Shown here piece by piece: positions 20,697 to 31,138 of a stretch of DNA of 64,000 nucleotides. Position numbers and translations under genes: made by a program. How positions within the stretch are numbered: the first letter of the stretch is position 1; every line of letters begins with the position of its first letter. The stretch comes from Pediococcus acidilactici DSM 20284. Its GTDB lineage: Bacteria; Bacillota; Bacilli; Lactobacillales; Lactobacillaceae. Location: positions 850,919 through 914,918 of the forward strand of contig NZ_GL397067.1 of NCBI RefSeq assembly GCF_000146325.1, given 5' to 3'. The notes beneath the pieces were generated by a model, which was given only the letters and a program-made list of their open reading frames with translations, had not been told where the DNA came from and did no database searches.

Positions 20697-21167
20697 TTAC
20701 CAACGATAATGTGCAAAGGCACGGTTAGCTTCAGCCATCTTATGTGTATCTTCACGTTTCTTAACAGATGCACCAGTGTTGTTAGCAGCATCCATGATTT
20801 CACGTGCAAGACGTTCTGACATTGTGTGTTCACCACGGAGACGAGCGTAGTTAACTAACCAACGTAAACCAAGGGTTGTACGACGGTCTGGACGTACTTC
20901 GATCGGAACTTGGTAGTTAGAACCACCAACACGACGAGCCTTAACTTCAAGGACAGGCATGATGTTGTTCATTGCTTCTTCGAATACTTCAGTTGGTTGA
21001 GAACCCGTTTCCTTTTCGATAATATCGAAAGCTTTGTATAGAATCTTTGAAGCTTTTCCACGCTTACCATCTAACATTAAACGGTTGATTAAGCGTGTAA
21101 CAAGCTTTGAGTTATAAATTGGATCTGGTAATACTTCGCGTTTTGGTGCTGGACCTTTTCTTGGCAT
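20697..21167 (-). CDS. rpsG: 30S ribosomal protein S7
   Basis: S7, 156 aa, a primary assembly protein of the 30S head; in E. coli it autoregulates the str operon. It starts [39 protein letters not shown] and ends [20 protein letters not shown]. It lies 15 nt after rpsL. A terminator-like hairpin follows before fusA. Confidence 0.97.
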   Translation of the reverse strand: MPRKGPAPKREVLPDPIYNSKLVTRLINRLMLDGKRGKASKILYKAFDIIEKETGSQPTEVFEEAMNNIMPVLEVKARRVGGSNYQVPIEVRPDRRTTLGLRWLVNYARLRGEHTMSERLAREIMDAANNTGASVKKREDTHKMAEANRAFAHYRW

Positions 21168-21182
21168 TTATACACGACCTCC

Positions 21183-21596
21183 TTACTTCTTAGGCTTCTT
21201 TGTACCGTATTTAGAACGGCTTTGTTTACGATCAGTAACCCCTGCTGTATCAAGTGCACCACGGATAACATGGTAACGAACACCAGGTAAATCCTTTACA
21301 CGTCCACCACGGATCAAGACAACACTATGTTCTTGAAGGTTGTGACCAATACCAGGAATGTATGCTGTAACTTCGATCAAGTTAGATAAACGAACACGAG
21401 CATACTTACGCAAAGCTGAGTTAGGCTTCTTAGGTGTCATAGTACCGACACGTGTTGCAACTCCACGTTTTTGAGGAGCTGGATTATTAACTTGAGACTT
21501 CTTCATGCTGTTGTAGCCGTAGTTCAAAGCTGGAGCCTTTGACTTCGAGCTTTGAGAACGACGACCCTTACGAACCAATTGGTTAATTGTAGGCAT
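21183..21596 (-). CDS. rpsL: 30S ribosomal protein S12
   Basis: S12, 137 aa, at the decoding centre. The ATG at 21596 gives [24 protein letters not shown]. The lysines in [13 protein letters not shown] (about residues 56-57), where streptomycin-resistance changes occur in other bacteria, are wild type. The conserved [17 protein letters not shown] loop is also intact. It is the first gene of the str cluster, with its own promoter and a structured leader. Confidence 0.97.
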   Translation of the reverse strand: MPTINQLVRKGRRSQSSKSKAPALNYGYNSMKKSQVNNPAPQKRGVATRVGTMTPKKPNSALRKYARVRLSNLIEVTAYIPGIGHNLQEHSVVLIRGGRVKDLPGVRYHVIRGALDTAGVTDRKQSRSKYGTKKPKK

Positions 21597-21677
21597 CGAT
21601 GTTTCTCCTTCCAAATAATTGAAAAATAATTTAAGTATTTTTAAGTACACATATCCAGGCGGTTCTTTTTTTGCTAT

Positions 21678-21754
21678 AAAAAAAGATGGCCAGGACGGGT
21701 ACCAGGGCTAACGTTTCCAGTCAGCATGTCTGCATTTGCGCAGAGAACCTGTCC
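21678..21754 (-). promoter_or_regulatory. Structured rpsL leader (three-way-junction-like) with U7 tract
   Basis: On the minus strand GGACaGG (21748-21754) pairs with CCGTCC (21693-21698). This closes two hairpins: TCTGC/GCAGA (21729-21744) and GCTGAC/GTTAGC (21707-21725). TGGCCATC and seven T residues (21678-21684) follow. The pairing is read directly from the sequence. Regulation of the str operon by attenuation or protein binding is inference. Confidence 0.6.
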
Positions 21755-21772
21755 ACAAAAAGCACCTTAAAT

Positions 21773-21801
21773 AGAATATCACGCAATTTTATTGAATGCA
21801 A
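21773..21801 (-). promoter_or_regulatory. rpsL-rpsG-fusA promoter
   Basis: On the minus strand a -35 TTGCAT (21796-21801) and a -10 TATTCT (21773-21778) are separated by 17 bp. Transcription would start near 21766 and produce a leader of about 170 nt before rpsL. The promoter is back to back with the plus-strand prepilin peptidase gene. Confidence 0.7.
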
Positions 21802-21876
21802 GTTAATCAATTAAAAAAACGCTCCGTTAGTTTCGTAATTTTATATTTAGTTACGGTTACTGAGGAGGCAAATTCA

Positions 21877-22586
21877 ATGTTACCATTCTATCATTTTTTA
21901 ATTTTTTACTTTGGCTGTTCGTGGGGATCTTTTTTAATGGCTACTTATCAACGTCGCTTAACCGGAGGCTCCATTACTTTTCCCGCTTCCCATTGTGATT
22001 ATTGTTTAACTCCCCTACCCTACTTTTGTTTATTCCCTATTTTTAGCTACTGCTTTAGCAAGGGGCGCTGTCTTTTTTGCGGAAACCAGATTCCCCTCAA
22101 AATGCTGGGACTCGAAGTCATTAGCGGGATCGGCTTTTGGTTAACCATACAACTAACTACTGGCGAACCCTTTACACTTCTAACTCTGCTGATTCTAAGT
22201 TTTCTTAGTGTAGAAGATTACGCCACTAGACAAATCCACTCCCAAATTTTGCTATTTCCCGCGCTATTTGAAACTTACCAATCCTTTAGCGGTGTGAAAT
22301 TTGCAACACTCGTGGTATTAACCGTTTTACTATTAAATAACTTTGAAAACCAGCGTTTTTTTCAAAAAATGGGGCAAGGCGACCTTGAAGTAATGGTTTT
22401 TCTCGCCTCCTATTCGGGACGTCCATAACTTCAGGAATTATTTGCTTAGCCTGCTTAATTGCGTTAGTGCGCATAATGGTTACCAAACAACGAATGGTTG
22501 CCTTCGTCCCCTGCCTTTTTGCCGCCAATTGGTTAGTCCTTACCTATATTAACCATTCAGCTCCACAACTAATTATGCTAAGATAA
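21877..22586 (+). pseudogene. comC: Type IV prepilin peptidase (ComC-like), frameshifted
   Basis: An A24-family aspartyl peptidase that removes leader peptides from pilin-like competence proteins at the membrane. From the ATG at 21877 (GGAGG upstream) the frame holds two CxxC pairs (C40/C43, C65/C68), the first catalytic Asp in SVEDYATRQ (114) and GQGD (166-169). The frame then stops at 22426-22428. One missing base near 22408-22411, such as a C in the CC run, would restore GSxCLACLIALVRIMVTKQRMVAFVP-like hydrophobic sequence up to TAA at 22584, for a protein of about 236 aa. It may be a true pseudogene or a sequencing error. Confidence 0.85.
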
Positions 22587-22614
22587 CCATAATCAAATTT
22601 AGGGGGTTACCATC

Positions 22615-23569
22615 ATGCAAAAAATTTATTTCAATCACGACGGCAACGTTGATGATTTAGTTTCGTTGATTTTATTACTCGCTTTTCCAGATACGGAAAT
22701 TGTCGGGGTTAGTGCCGTGGGCGCCGACTCTTACGTCGAACCCGCCGTTTCGGCATCGCGCAAAATTATCGATCTATTCGGTTCGCCTAGCCAACTCGAA
22801 GTGGCCCAATCCGACTCCCGGCCGGTCAACCAATTTCCTAAGGAATGGCGGCTAAGTGCATTTTCGTTCGATGATTTCCCGATTTTAAATGAACATCTCA
22901 ATGAGGGTAATCCCCAAACTCGGTTAGCTAAACAGCCGGCGCACCTCGACATGGTTCAAAAACTTCAGCAATCATCTGTGCCGGTCACCCTCGTAATGAC
23001 TGGTCCATTGACTGATTTAGCACGTGCTTTAGCAGTTGATCCCACCATCACCGCCAAAATTGATCGGCTATTCTGGATGGGGGGGTTCAATGAACGGGAT
23101 CGGAAACGTAGCCGAACCTGCACACGACGGCTCTGCTGAATGGAACGCTTTTTGGGACCCCGAGGCAGTGCAAACTGTATTCGATAGCGATTTACCGATT
23201 ACTATCGTCAGCCTAGACAGTACTAACCAAGTCCCCCTCACCACTGCGCTGCGTCAACGTTGGGCAAAACAACGGCAGTACCCCGCTCTCGACTTGGTTG
23301 GCCAGGGTTACTCATTAGTGCACTCTTTCGAAGCTAATTCAACTTACTACCTTTGGGACGTGCTCACCACCTTAATTAGCAAGTATCCTGAACTAGTTTC
23401 TAGCAAGCCACTGAATGTAAAGGTGGTTTCTAAGGGGATTTCGGCTGGAAAAACGTATCCGGATCCGACAGGTCGTCCCGTCACCTTTGTTACCCAAGTT
23501 AATGCAGCTGCCTTTTACGACCGCTTCGACCAGCTCGCCCAAAGTCTGCGCAGCAACTTCCAAAATTAA
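22615..23569 (+). pseudogene. Nucleoside hydrolase (IUNH family), frameshifted in a G7 run
   Basis: Inosine-uridine-type nucleoside hydrolases split ribonucleosides into base and ribose. The N terminus MQKIYFNHDGNVDDLVSL holds the calcium-binding Asp cluster (D9, D13, D14). The frame then reads ARALAVDPTITAKIDRLFWMGG and breaks at seven Gs (23079-23085). With six Gs it would continue SMNGIGNVAEPAHDGSAEWNAFWDPEAV to the stop at 23569, giving 317 aa. AGGGGG precedes the ATG. It follows comC by 28 nt and ends at a strong terminator. Whether the extra G is real, phase-variable or an error cannot be told here. Confidence 0.88.
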
Positions 23570-23584
23570 ATTCCATTTCCTAAC

Positions 23585-23627
23585 AAAAAAGGGTGTTCCA
23601 AGTCAAAATAACTTGGAACACCCTTTT
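23585..23627. terminator. Bidirectional terminator between nucleoside hydrolase and rpoC
   Basis: A perfect inverted repeat GGGTGTTCCAAGT / ACTTGGAACACCC has a 7-nt loop, flanked by A6 on the left and T4 on the right. It can terminate the plus-strand comC-hydrolase unit and the minus-strand rpoBC operon, which converge here. Confidence 0.93.
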
Positions 23628-23638
23628 AAAATTCACAA

Positions 23639-26600
23639 TTAATTTTCAATTGTTTCGTTCATTTCTTTTTCAACGTCGCTTAACGTTTGTGGTTGTTCAG
23701 TATTGCCACCAACCACTTCTGGTTTAATTTGACGGTAGTCTGTCATTCCAGTACCGGCAGGAATAATCTTACCGATAATAACATTTTCCTTCAAACCAAC
23801 CAACGGATCGTTCTTACCGCGAATAGCTGCGTCCGTCAATACTCGGGTAGTTTCTTGGAAGGAAGCCGCGGATAAGAAACTATTAGTTTCCAAAGCAGCC
23901 TTAGTAATACCAAGAATTACTGGACGAGATGTTGCCGGGATTCCACCAGCGATCAAGGTCTTGTAGTTATCCTTCTTGAAGTCGTCGATGTCCATCAACG
24001 TCCCTGGAAGAATATCTGTGTCACCTGGATCCATAACCCGTACTTTCCGAAGCATTTGACGAATCATGATTTCAACGTGCTTGTCACTGATTTCAATACC
24101 TTGCATACGGTAAACCTTTTGGATTTCACTGAGCAAGTAGTTTTCAGTAGAAAGTACGTCACGAACCTTGATAAGCTTCTTCGGATCGATAGAACCTTCG
24201 TTAAGTGGTGCACCACGGTGGATGTAGTCACCTTCAGCTACCTTCATGCGGGCAGTGATTGGTAAGCTATACGTCCGGGTATCTGTTTCACCCTTAACGG
24301 TAACTTCCTTAGTACCTTCGGCAGGATCTTCTTCAATGGATTCAACCACCCCAGTAACTTCGGAAATTTCAGCAGGTCCCTTAGGATTACGAGCTTCCAC
24401 AATTTCTTGGATACGTGGAAGACCTTGGGTAATATCGGCGTTACCAGCAACCCCACCAGTATGGAAGTTACGCATGGTAAGCTGAGTACCTGGTTCACCG
24501 ATTGATTGAGCAGCAACTGTACCAACTGCTTCACCAACTTCAACCCGGTCCCCAGTAGCCATGTTCCGGCCGTAACACTTTTCACAAACCCCGTGAGCCG
24601 TGTTACATGTAAATGCGGAACGGATAGTTACTTCTTGGATACCAGCATCAATAATTTCTTGTGCACTACGTTCGTCGATCATTTCGTTTTGACCCACGAT
24701 CACCTTGCCAGTTTCTGGATTGATAACTGACTTCATGGTGTAACGACCAAGGATCCGGTCGTAAAGTGGTTCAATCATTTCGTTACCTTCTGCAATCGCA
24801 GTGATCAATAGACCGCGGTCAGTACCACAATCCTTTTCACGAACGATAACGTCTTGGGCAACGTCAACCAAACGACGAGTCAAGTAACCTGAGTTAGCGG
24901 TCTTCAAGGCCGTATCGGTCATTCCTTTACGAGCACCGTGAGTAGAAATAAACATTTCCAAAACACTAAGTCCTTCACGGAAGTTTGACAAGATTGGCAA
25001 TTCCATGATCTTACCATTAGGCGCAGCCATCAAACCACGCATCCCGGCAAGCTGCGTAAAGTTAGAGATGTTACCACGAGCACCAGAATCCGACATCATG
25101 AAGATTGGATTTTGTGGATCGAAGGTATCCATCAACCGTTGTTGAATTTCATCCTTAGCATCGTTCCAAATTCCAATAACCCGTTCATAACGTTCGTCAT
25201 CCGTAATCAAACCACGACGGAATTGTTTAGTAACCGTTGCGACCTTCTTATGCGCTGCAGCAATAATCGCAGGCTTGTCCGGCAAGTTGGTAATATCCGC
25301 AATCCCCACGGTTAATCCAGAAAGTGTGGAACGGTAGAAACCAAGATCCTTCATCCGGTCAAGGAGCAAGGAAGTTTCGGTAACTTTGTATTGCTTGTAA
25401 ACTTCCGCAATTACATCACTCAAGAATCCAGACTTGAATGGTGAAAGTAGCGGACGTTGGTTCAATTGTTCATGAATATCTTCACCAGCTTCAAGGAAGT
25501 ATTCATCCGGCGTACCGTTAACTAAGTTTTCGTTAGTTGGCGCGTTCAGATAAACAAAATCCTTTGGCAAAATGTCGTTGAACAACATCTTACCAGCCGT
25601 GGTGATCAAAATTTGTTGCCGTTGTTGATCGGTAAATGGCTTTTCAGGCATTGAACTTGCCCGCACCCCAATTCGGGTGTGAATTGATACGTAACCATTT
25701 TGCAAAGCAAGTTTAACTTCGTCGAGGTCGTTAAAGATCATTCCTTCCCCAACGCTTTCAGCACGTTCCATGGTTAACCAGTAGTTACCAATAACCATAT
25801 CTTGAGAAGGCGTAACCACTGGCTTACCATCCTTAGGTGCCAAAATGTGGTGAGCAGCAAGCATTAAGAGCCGTGCTTCTGCTTGAGCTTCGTTAGATAG
25901 CGGAACGTGGATCGCCATTTGGTCCCCATCAAAGTCGGCGTTATAAGCTTCACAAGCTAATGGGTGAAGCCGCATTGCCTTACCACTAACAAGAACTGGT
26001 TCAAAGGCTTGAATACCAAGTCGATGCAAAGTAGGGGCCCGGTTCAATAGCACGGGATGTTCCTTAATAACATCTTCTAAAACGTCATAAACTTCTTCGT
26101 CTTTACGATCGATTTTCCGCTTAGCGTTCTTAATGTTAGAAGCTAAGTTCCGGCTAACCAATTCCTTCATAATGAATGGCTTGAATAATTCCATTGCCAT
26201 TGGAACTGGGAGACCCATTTGGTTCATCTTTAATGATGGACCAACATCAATAACCGAACGTCCGGAGTAGTCAACCCGCTTACCAAGTAAGTTTTGACGG
26301 AAACGTCCTTGCTTACCTTTCAGCATGTGAGAGAGTGACTTCAACGGACGGTTACCAGGACCAGCAACCGGACGACCACGCCGACCATTATCGATCAACG
26401 CATCTACCGCTTCTTGGAGCATCCGCTTTTCGTTTTGCACGATAATTCCCGGTGCGTTCAAGTCTAATAAGCGTTTCAACCGGTTATTCCGGTTAATTAC
26501 CCGCCGATACAAATCGTTCAAGTCGGAAGTAGCAAAACGGCCACCATCCAATTGAACCATTGGACGAAGATCTGGCGGAATAACTGGGATAGCATCCATT

Positions 26601-27280
26601 ACCATCCAATCCGGATGGTTACCAGACTTGATGAAGGCTTCAATAATGTCCAAACGACGTACGGCACGCGTCCGTTTTTGGCCAGAAGCTTCCTTCAATT
26701 CTTCTTTTAGTAAGTTAGCTTCTTTTTCTAGATCCACGCTTTGTAGCAAGGCTTGGATAGCTTCCCCACCAATCTTAGCTACGAAACGATTTCCGTATTC
26801 GTCTAACTTAGCCCGGTATTCACGTTCAGTTAGCAATTGCTTCTTTTCAAGTGGAGTATCACCAGGATCAACAACTACGTAAGAAGCAAAGTAAATAATT
26901 TCTTCCAATGAACGAGGGCTCATGTCAAGTACTAAGCCCATCCGACTTGGAATACCTTTAAAGTACCAGATGTGAGTTACTGGAGCTGCAAGTTCAATAT
27001 GTCCCATCCGTTCGCGACGAACTTTTGACTTAGTAACTTCAACACCACAACGATCACAAACAATTCCCTTATAACGAATCCGTTTGTACTTTCCACAAGC
27101 ACATTCGTAATCCTTAGTCGGTCCAAAAATGCGTTCGTCGAATAACCCATCTTTTTCTGGTTTTAAAGTTCGATAGTTGATGGTTTCTGGTTTCTTAACT
27201 TCCCCATACGACCACATCCGGATCTTATCAGGCGAAGCTAAACCGATTTGCATACTTTCGAATTTATTAACATCGATCAA
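23639..27280 (-). CDS. rpoC: DNA-directed RNA polymerase subunit beta'
   Basis: The beta' subunit, 1213 aa, containing the catalytic magnesium site [16 protein letters not shown]. The N-terminal zinc ribbon is [20 protein letters not shown], and the second zinc site is in CGTDRGL and [17 protein letters not shown]. The trigger-loop region [19 protein letters not shown] is present. The start is TTG ([42 protein letters not shown]), 8 nt after GGAGG. It follows rpoB by 30 nt and ends at the bidirectional terminator. Confidence 0.98.
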   Translation of the reverse strand: MIDVNKFESMQIGLASPDKIRMWSYGEVKKPETINYRTLKPEKDGLFDERIFGPTKDYECACGKYKRIRYKGIVCDRCGVEVTKSKVRRERMGHIELAAPVTHIWYFKGIPSRMGLVLDMSPRSLEEIIYFASYVVVDPGDTPLEKKQLLTEREYRAKLDEYGNRFVAKIGGEAIQALLQSVDLEKEANLLKEELKEASGQKRTRAVRRLDIIEAFIKSGNHPDWMVMDAIPVIPPDLRPMVQLDGGRFATSDLNDLYRRVINRNNRLKRLLDLNAPGIIVQNEKRMLQEAVDALIDNGRRGRPVAGPGNRPLKSLSHMLKGKQGRFRQNLLGKRVDYSGRSVIDVGPSLKMNQMGLPVPMAMELFKPFIMKELVSRNLASNIKNAKRKIDRKDEEVYDVLEDVIKEHPVLLNRAPTLHRLGIQAFEPVLVSGKAMRLHPLACEAYNADFDGDQMAIHVPLSNEAQAEARLLMLAAHHILAPKDGKPVVTPSQDMVIGNYWLTMERAESVGEGMIFNDLDEVKLALQNGYVSIHTRIGVRASSMPEKPFTDQQRQQILITTAGKMLFNDILPKDFVYLNAPTNENLVNGTPDEYFLEAGEDIHEQLNQRPLLSPFKSGFLSDVIAEVYKQYKVTETSLLLDRMKDLGFYRSTLSGLTVGIADITNLPDKPAIIAAAHKKVATVTKQFRRGLITDDERYERVIGIWNDAKDEIQQRLMDTFDPQNPIFMMSDSGARGNISNFTQLAGMRGLMAAPNGKIMELPILSNFREGLSVLEMFISTHGARKGMTDTALKTANSGYLTRRLVDVAQDVIVREKDCGTDRGLLITAIAEGNEMIEPLYDRILGRYTMKSVINPETGKVIVGQNEMIDERSAQEIIDAGIQEVTIRSAFTCNTAHGVCEKCYGRNMATGDRVEVGEAVGTVAAQSIGEPGTQLTMRNFHTGGVAGNADITQGLPRIQEIVEARNPKGPAEISEVTGVVESIEEDPAEGTKEVTVKGETDTRTYSLPITARMKVAEGDYIHRGAPLNEGSIDPKKLIKVRDVLSTENYLLSEIQKVYRMQGIEISDKHVEIMIRQMLRKVRVMDPGDTDILPGTLMDIDDFKKDNYKTLIAGGIPATSRPVILGITKAALETNSFLSAASFQETTRVLTDAAIRGKNDPLVGLKENVIIGKIIPAGTGMTDYRQIKPEVVGGNTEQPQTLSDVEKEMNETIEN

Positions 27281-27310
27281 CGGACTGACCTCCTCTTTCT
27301 TTTATAAAAA

Positions 27311-30300
27311 TTAATTTTGGTTGTTTTCAGTTTCCACAGGAGTAGATTCCGTTGTTGACGAGTCAGCTTCGTTAGCATTAGCCGCCTTTTGCTTTTCGGC
27401 ATACTTGCTTAGAGCATCAACGTTGACAACTTCATCATCATCTTCGTCCATATCACGAAGTTCAACCTCTTGCTTATCTTCTCCAAGAACCTTCATGTCT
27501 AGTCCTAAAGCTTGCAATTCCTTAACCAACACGCGGAATGATTCCGGTACGCCAGGACGAGGAATTGATTCACCCTTCACGATTGCTTCATAAGTCTTAA
27601 CCCGTCCCACAATATCATCAGACTTGTAAGTTAAGATTTCTTGCAATGTGTAAGCTGCACCATAAGCTTCAAGGGCCCAAACTTCCATTTCACCAAAACG
27701 CTGTCCACCAAATTGTGCTTTACCACCAAGTGGTTGTTGCGTAACTAATGAGTAAGGTCCAATAGAACGAGCATGAATCTTATCGTCAACCATGTGGGCG
27801 AGCTTCATGTAGTGCATGACACCAACCGCAACCCGTTGTTCAAACGGTTCACCTGTTCGGCCATCGTACAATACAGACTTCGCATCGGAGTCCATACCAG
27901 CTTCGGCAACGGCTTCCCAAATGTCTTCGTCACGAGCACCATCAAAAACAGGTGTAGTCATGTGAATTCCTAGGTTCCGAGCTGCCATTCCCAAATGCAA
28001 TTCCAAAACTTGTCCGATATTCATACGGGAAGGCACACCCATTGGACTAAGCATAATGTCGATTGGAGTACCATCTGGCATGTATGGCATATCTTCTTCT
28101 GGAATAACTACCGAAACGGTACCCTTGTTACCATGACGGCCGGCCATCTTATCCCCAACTTGAAGCTTACGTTTTTGAGCAATGTAAACTCGAACCATCA
28201 TGTTAACGCCAGGAGAAAGTTCATCACCATTTTCCCGAGTGAAGATCTTCACGTCTTGGACGATACCGCCGCCACCATGTGGAACACGGAGTGATGTATC
28301 GCGAACTTCACGAGCCTTTTCACCAAAGATAGCGTGTAACAACCGTTCTTCAGCGGAAAGTTCTGTCACCCCTTTAGGAGTAACTTTACCAACTAAGATG
28401 TCGCCATCTTGGACTTCAGCACCAATCCGCACAATTCCGTCTTGGTCAAGGTTACGCAATGCATCTTCACCAACGTTTGGAATTTCACGGGTCATTTCTT
28501 CCGGTCCTAACTTCGTGTCACGCGCTTCTGATTCATATTCTTCAATATGAATAGAAGTATAAACGTCGTCACGAACCAAGCGTTCGTTAATCGCAATCGC
28601 ATCTTCGAAGTTATAACCTTGCCACGTCATGAAGGCAATCAATGGGTTTTGACCGAGCGCTAATTCACCTAATTCCATTGATGGACCATCAGCCAATACA
28701 TCGTCGGCGTCAACCTTGTCGTTAACCCGCACAATTGGACGTTGGTTGTAGTTCTTACCACCGTTAGAACGGCGGAACTTCATCAATTTGTAAGTGTCTA
28801 GTGCACCGTCATCACGACGAACCCGAATTTCACGAGCGTCAACGTATTCAACAACCCCAGGATGTTGACATAACAAAGCAACTCCTGAGTCGTGTGCAGC
28901 TTTATATTCAATACCAGTACCAATCAATGGTGCGTGAGGGTCAAGCAAAGGAACCGCCTGACGCTGCATGTTCGCACCCATCAAAGCACGGTTAGAGTCA
29001 TCGTTTTCCAAGAAAGGAATACATGCCGTCGCAACCGCAACTACTTGCTTAGGTGAAACGTCCATGTAGTCGACGTTTTCAATGCTGGTTTCAATGTTGT
29101 CACTTTCATGACGAGCCATAACTACGTCATCAACGAAGGAACCATCGTCATTTAGCGGCGAGTTCGCTTGGGCGATAACGAATTGGTCTTCTTCGTCAGC
29201 AGTCAAGTAATCGATCCGGTCGGTTACCTTGTGATCTTTCCAAGAAACCCGGCGGTATGGTGTTTCAATAAAGCCGTAACGGTTAATCTTTCCGTAAGAA
29301 GCCAAGTTATTGATCAATCCGATATTAGGACCTTCGGGAGTTTCAATTGGGCACATCCGACCATAGTGAGTATAGTGAACGTCCCGGACTTCGTATCCAG
29401 CACGGTCACGGGTTAAACCACCTGGTCCAAGAGCTGAAAGACGACGCTTATGCGACAATTCGCCAAGTGGATTGGTTTGATCCATGAACTGTGACAATTG
29501 TGAAGAACCAAAGAATTCTTTAGTTGCTGCCACTACTGGACGAATATTGATTAATTGTTGTGGCGTAACGGTTTCGGCATCTTGGATTGACATCCGTTCG
29601 CGAACAACCCGTTCCATCCGAGCTAAACCAATTCGGAATTGGTTTTGTAACAATTCACCAACTGAACGAATCCGACGATTACCCAAGTGATCAATATCAT
29701 CAGTGCTACCAATTCCTTGTTGCAATAGGAAGAAGTAGTTAATTGAAGCAATAATATCGGCAGGAGTAATGTGCTTGAGCTTCAAATCAATGTTCCCATT
29801 ACCGATCATCTTTAATTCACGTTCAGGATCGTTAGGGTCTTGAATCTTAATTACTTGAATCGTCATTGGTTCTGGAACTACCGCTTCATCAGAAGGTTGG
29901 TAAGTAACCATCTTGAAATCTTGACGATCAAGGTAAGGTGCCAACTTCTTCATTACGTCTTTGTCAACAACGTCACCCTTTTGAGCCAATACTTCCCCTG
30001 TGTCTGGGTCAGCAAGGGTTTCAGCGAGGGTTTGACCTAGCAAGCGGGTCTTCAAGCTTAACTTCTTGTTAACCTTGTAACGACCAACTGGTGCCATATC
30101 GTAACGCTTTGGATCAAAGAAGCGCGCAGTCAATAAGCTCCGCGAACTGTCCGCAGTTTTAGGTTCACCAGGACGAAGGCGTTCATAAATGTCCTTTAAG
30201 GATTCCGCAACTCGCGAATCTTCCGGATTTTTATGCACATCTTTATCAAGGGTAAAGTCTAAACTGTCTGACCCACCAAAGATATCAATGATTTCTTCGT

Positions 30301-30910
30301 CAGAACCAAAACCAAGTGCCCGAACTAATTCCGTCATTGGGATCTTCCGAGTCCGGTCGATACGAACGTAAGAAACTTCCTTAGCATCAGTTTCATATTC
30401 TAACCAAGCACCCCGGTTAGGAATTACCGTTGCGCCCCAAATATTACGATTATTTTTGTCAACGTCTAAGTTGTAATAAACCCCTGGTGAACGAACCAAT
30501 TGTGAAACAATAACCCGTTCAGCACCATTAATAATGAAAGTTCCTTGTTCCGTCATTAATGGGAAGTCACCAAAGAAGACGTCTTGAGACTTGATTTCAC
30601 CCGTTTCATGGTTAGTCAACCGCAACGTAACGTGCAATGGCGCAGAGTAATTTGCTTCATGTTCACGAGCTTCATCAACGGTATACTTTGGTTCTAACAA
30701 CTGATAGTCAACGAACTCAAGTGACAATTTACCGGCAAAATCTTCAATCGGCATAATGTCGTTGAACATTTCCCGAAGACCTTCGTCTAAGAACCATTGG
30801 TACGAATCCGTTTGAATCTCGATTAAGTTTGGTAAATCGAGTACTTCTTTAATTCGTGCATAGCTCCGGCGCGTACGATGTTTACCATACTTAACTAAAT
30901 GTCCTGCCAA
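27311..30910 (-). CDS. rpoB: DNA-directed RNA polymerase subunit beta
   Basis: The beta subunit, 1199 aa from the TTG at 30910 ([33 protein letters not shown]). A GTG three codons upstream would overlap the GGAGAGG ribosome-binding site. The rifampicin-binding cluster [30 protein letters not shown] looks wild type. The C terminus carries a short acidic, low-complexity tail ([22 protein letters not shown]), which is variable among lactobacilli. It has its own promoter and structured leader and is cotranscribed with rpoC. Confidence 0.98.
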   Translation of the reverse strand: MAGHLVKYGKHRTRRSYARIKEVLDLPNLIEIQTDSYQWFLDEGLREMFNDIMPIEDFAGKLSLEFVDYQLLEPKYTVDEAREHEANYSAPLHVTLRLTNHETGEIKSQDVFFGDFPLMTEQGTFIINGAERVIVSQLVRSPGVYYNLDVDKNNRNIWGATVIPNRGAWLEYETDAKEVSYVRIDRTRKIPMTELVRALGFGSDEEIIDIFGGSDSLDFTLDKDVHKNPEDSRVAESLKDIYERLRPGEPKTADSSRSLLTARFFDPKRYDMAPVGRYKVNKKLSLKTRLLGQTLAETLADPDTGEVLAQKGDVVDKDVMKKLAPYLDRQDFKMVTYQPSDEAVVPEPMTIQVIKIQDPNDPERELKMIGNGNIDLKLKHITPADIIASINYFFLLQQGIGSTDDIDHLGNRRIRSVGELLQNQFRIGLARMERVVRERMSIQDAETVTPQQLINIRPVVAATKEFFGSSQLSQFMDQTNPLGELSHKRRLSALGPGGLTRDRAGYEVRDVHYTHYGRMCPIETPEGPNIGLINNLASYGKINRYGFIETPYRRVSWKDHKVTDRIDYLTADEEDQFVIAQANSPLNDDGSFVDDVVMARHESDNIETSIENVDYMDVSPKQVVAVATACIPFLENDDSNRALMGANMQRQAVPLLDPHAPLIGTGIEYKAAHDSGVALLCQHPGVVEYVDAREIRVRRDDGALDTYKLMKFRRSNGGKNYNQRPIVRVNDKVDADDVLADGPSMELGELALGQNPLIAFMTWQGYNFEDAIAINERLVRDDVYTSIHIEEYESEARDTKLGPEEMTREIPNVGEDALRNLDQDGIVRIGAEVQDGDILVGKVTPKGVTELSAEERLLHAIFGEKAREVRDTSLRVPHGGGGIVQDVKIFTRENGDELSPGVNMMVRVYIAQKRKLQVGDKMAGRHGNKGTVSVVIPEEDMPYMPDGTPIDIMLSPMGVPSRMNIGQVLELHLGMAARNLGIHMTTPVFDGARDEDIWEAVAEAGMDSDAKSVLYDGRTGEPFEQRVAVGVMHYMKLAHMVDDKIHARSIGPYSLVTQQPLGGKAQFGGQRFGEMEVWALEAYGAAYTLQEILTYKSDDIVGRVKTYEAIVKGESIPRPGVPESFRVLVKELQALGLDMKVLGEDKQEVELRDMDEDDDEVVNVDALSKYAEKQKAANANEADSSTTESTPVETENNQN

Positions 30911-30988
30911 GTTATTCACCTCTCCAATTTCTAAGACAAGTTAAATGTTACAGTTTGATTACAAATTGATCCAGCACCTGTTTTTTAG

Positions 30989-31032
30989 CAAAAAAAAACC
31001 AAAAACAGTTCCTAATTCAAGAAACTATTTTT
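30989..31032 (-). terminator. Terminator-like hairpin in the rpoB leader
   Basis: On the minus strand a hairpin with an AGTTTC / GAACT core inside AAAAAC/GTTTTT flanks (31001-31032) is followed by GG and nine T residues (30990-30998). It lies downstream of the rpoB promoter and upstream of the rpoB start. It can therefore act as an attenuator for rpoBC, and it is also the first terminator met by clpC transcripts. Confidence 0.7.
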
Positions 31033-31045
31033 GCTTTTTTTCTAA

Positions 31046-31073
31046 AACACTGCGGACAATAGATCGCACTGTT
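31046..31073 (-). promoter_or_regulatory. rpoB leader hairpin (possible Lacto-rpoB motif)
   Basis: On the minus strand AACAGTGCG (31065-31073) pairs with CGCAGTGTT (31046-31054) with one mismatch around a 10-nt loop. A conserved RNA motif called Lacto-rpoB is known upstream of rpoB in Lactobacillales. Position and hairpin form fit, but I cannot confirm the match without a covariance-model search. Confidence 0.5.
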
Positions 31074-31104
31074 TCATTTAACCCAGCTTTAACATACAGA
31101 TTAT

Positions 31105-31133
31105 ATTCTATGCTCTTTTAAAAGCTTTGTCAA
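31105..31133 (-). promoter_or_regulatory. rpoBC promoter
   Basis: A perfect -35 TTGACA (31128-31133) and a -10 TAGAAT (31105-31110) are separated by 17 bp on the minus strand. The -35 box lies only 5 nt past the clpC stop codon. This is one of the best consensus promoters in the window. Confidence 0.85.
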
Positions 31134-31138
31134 ATCAT

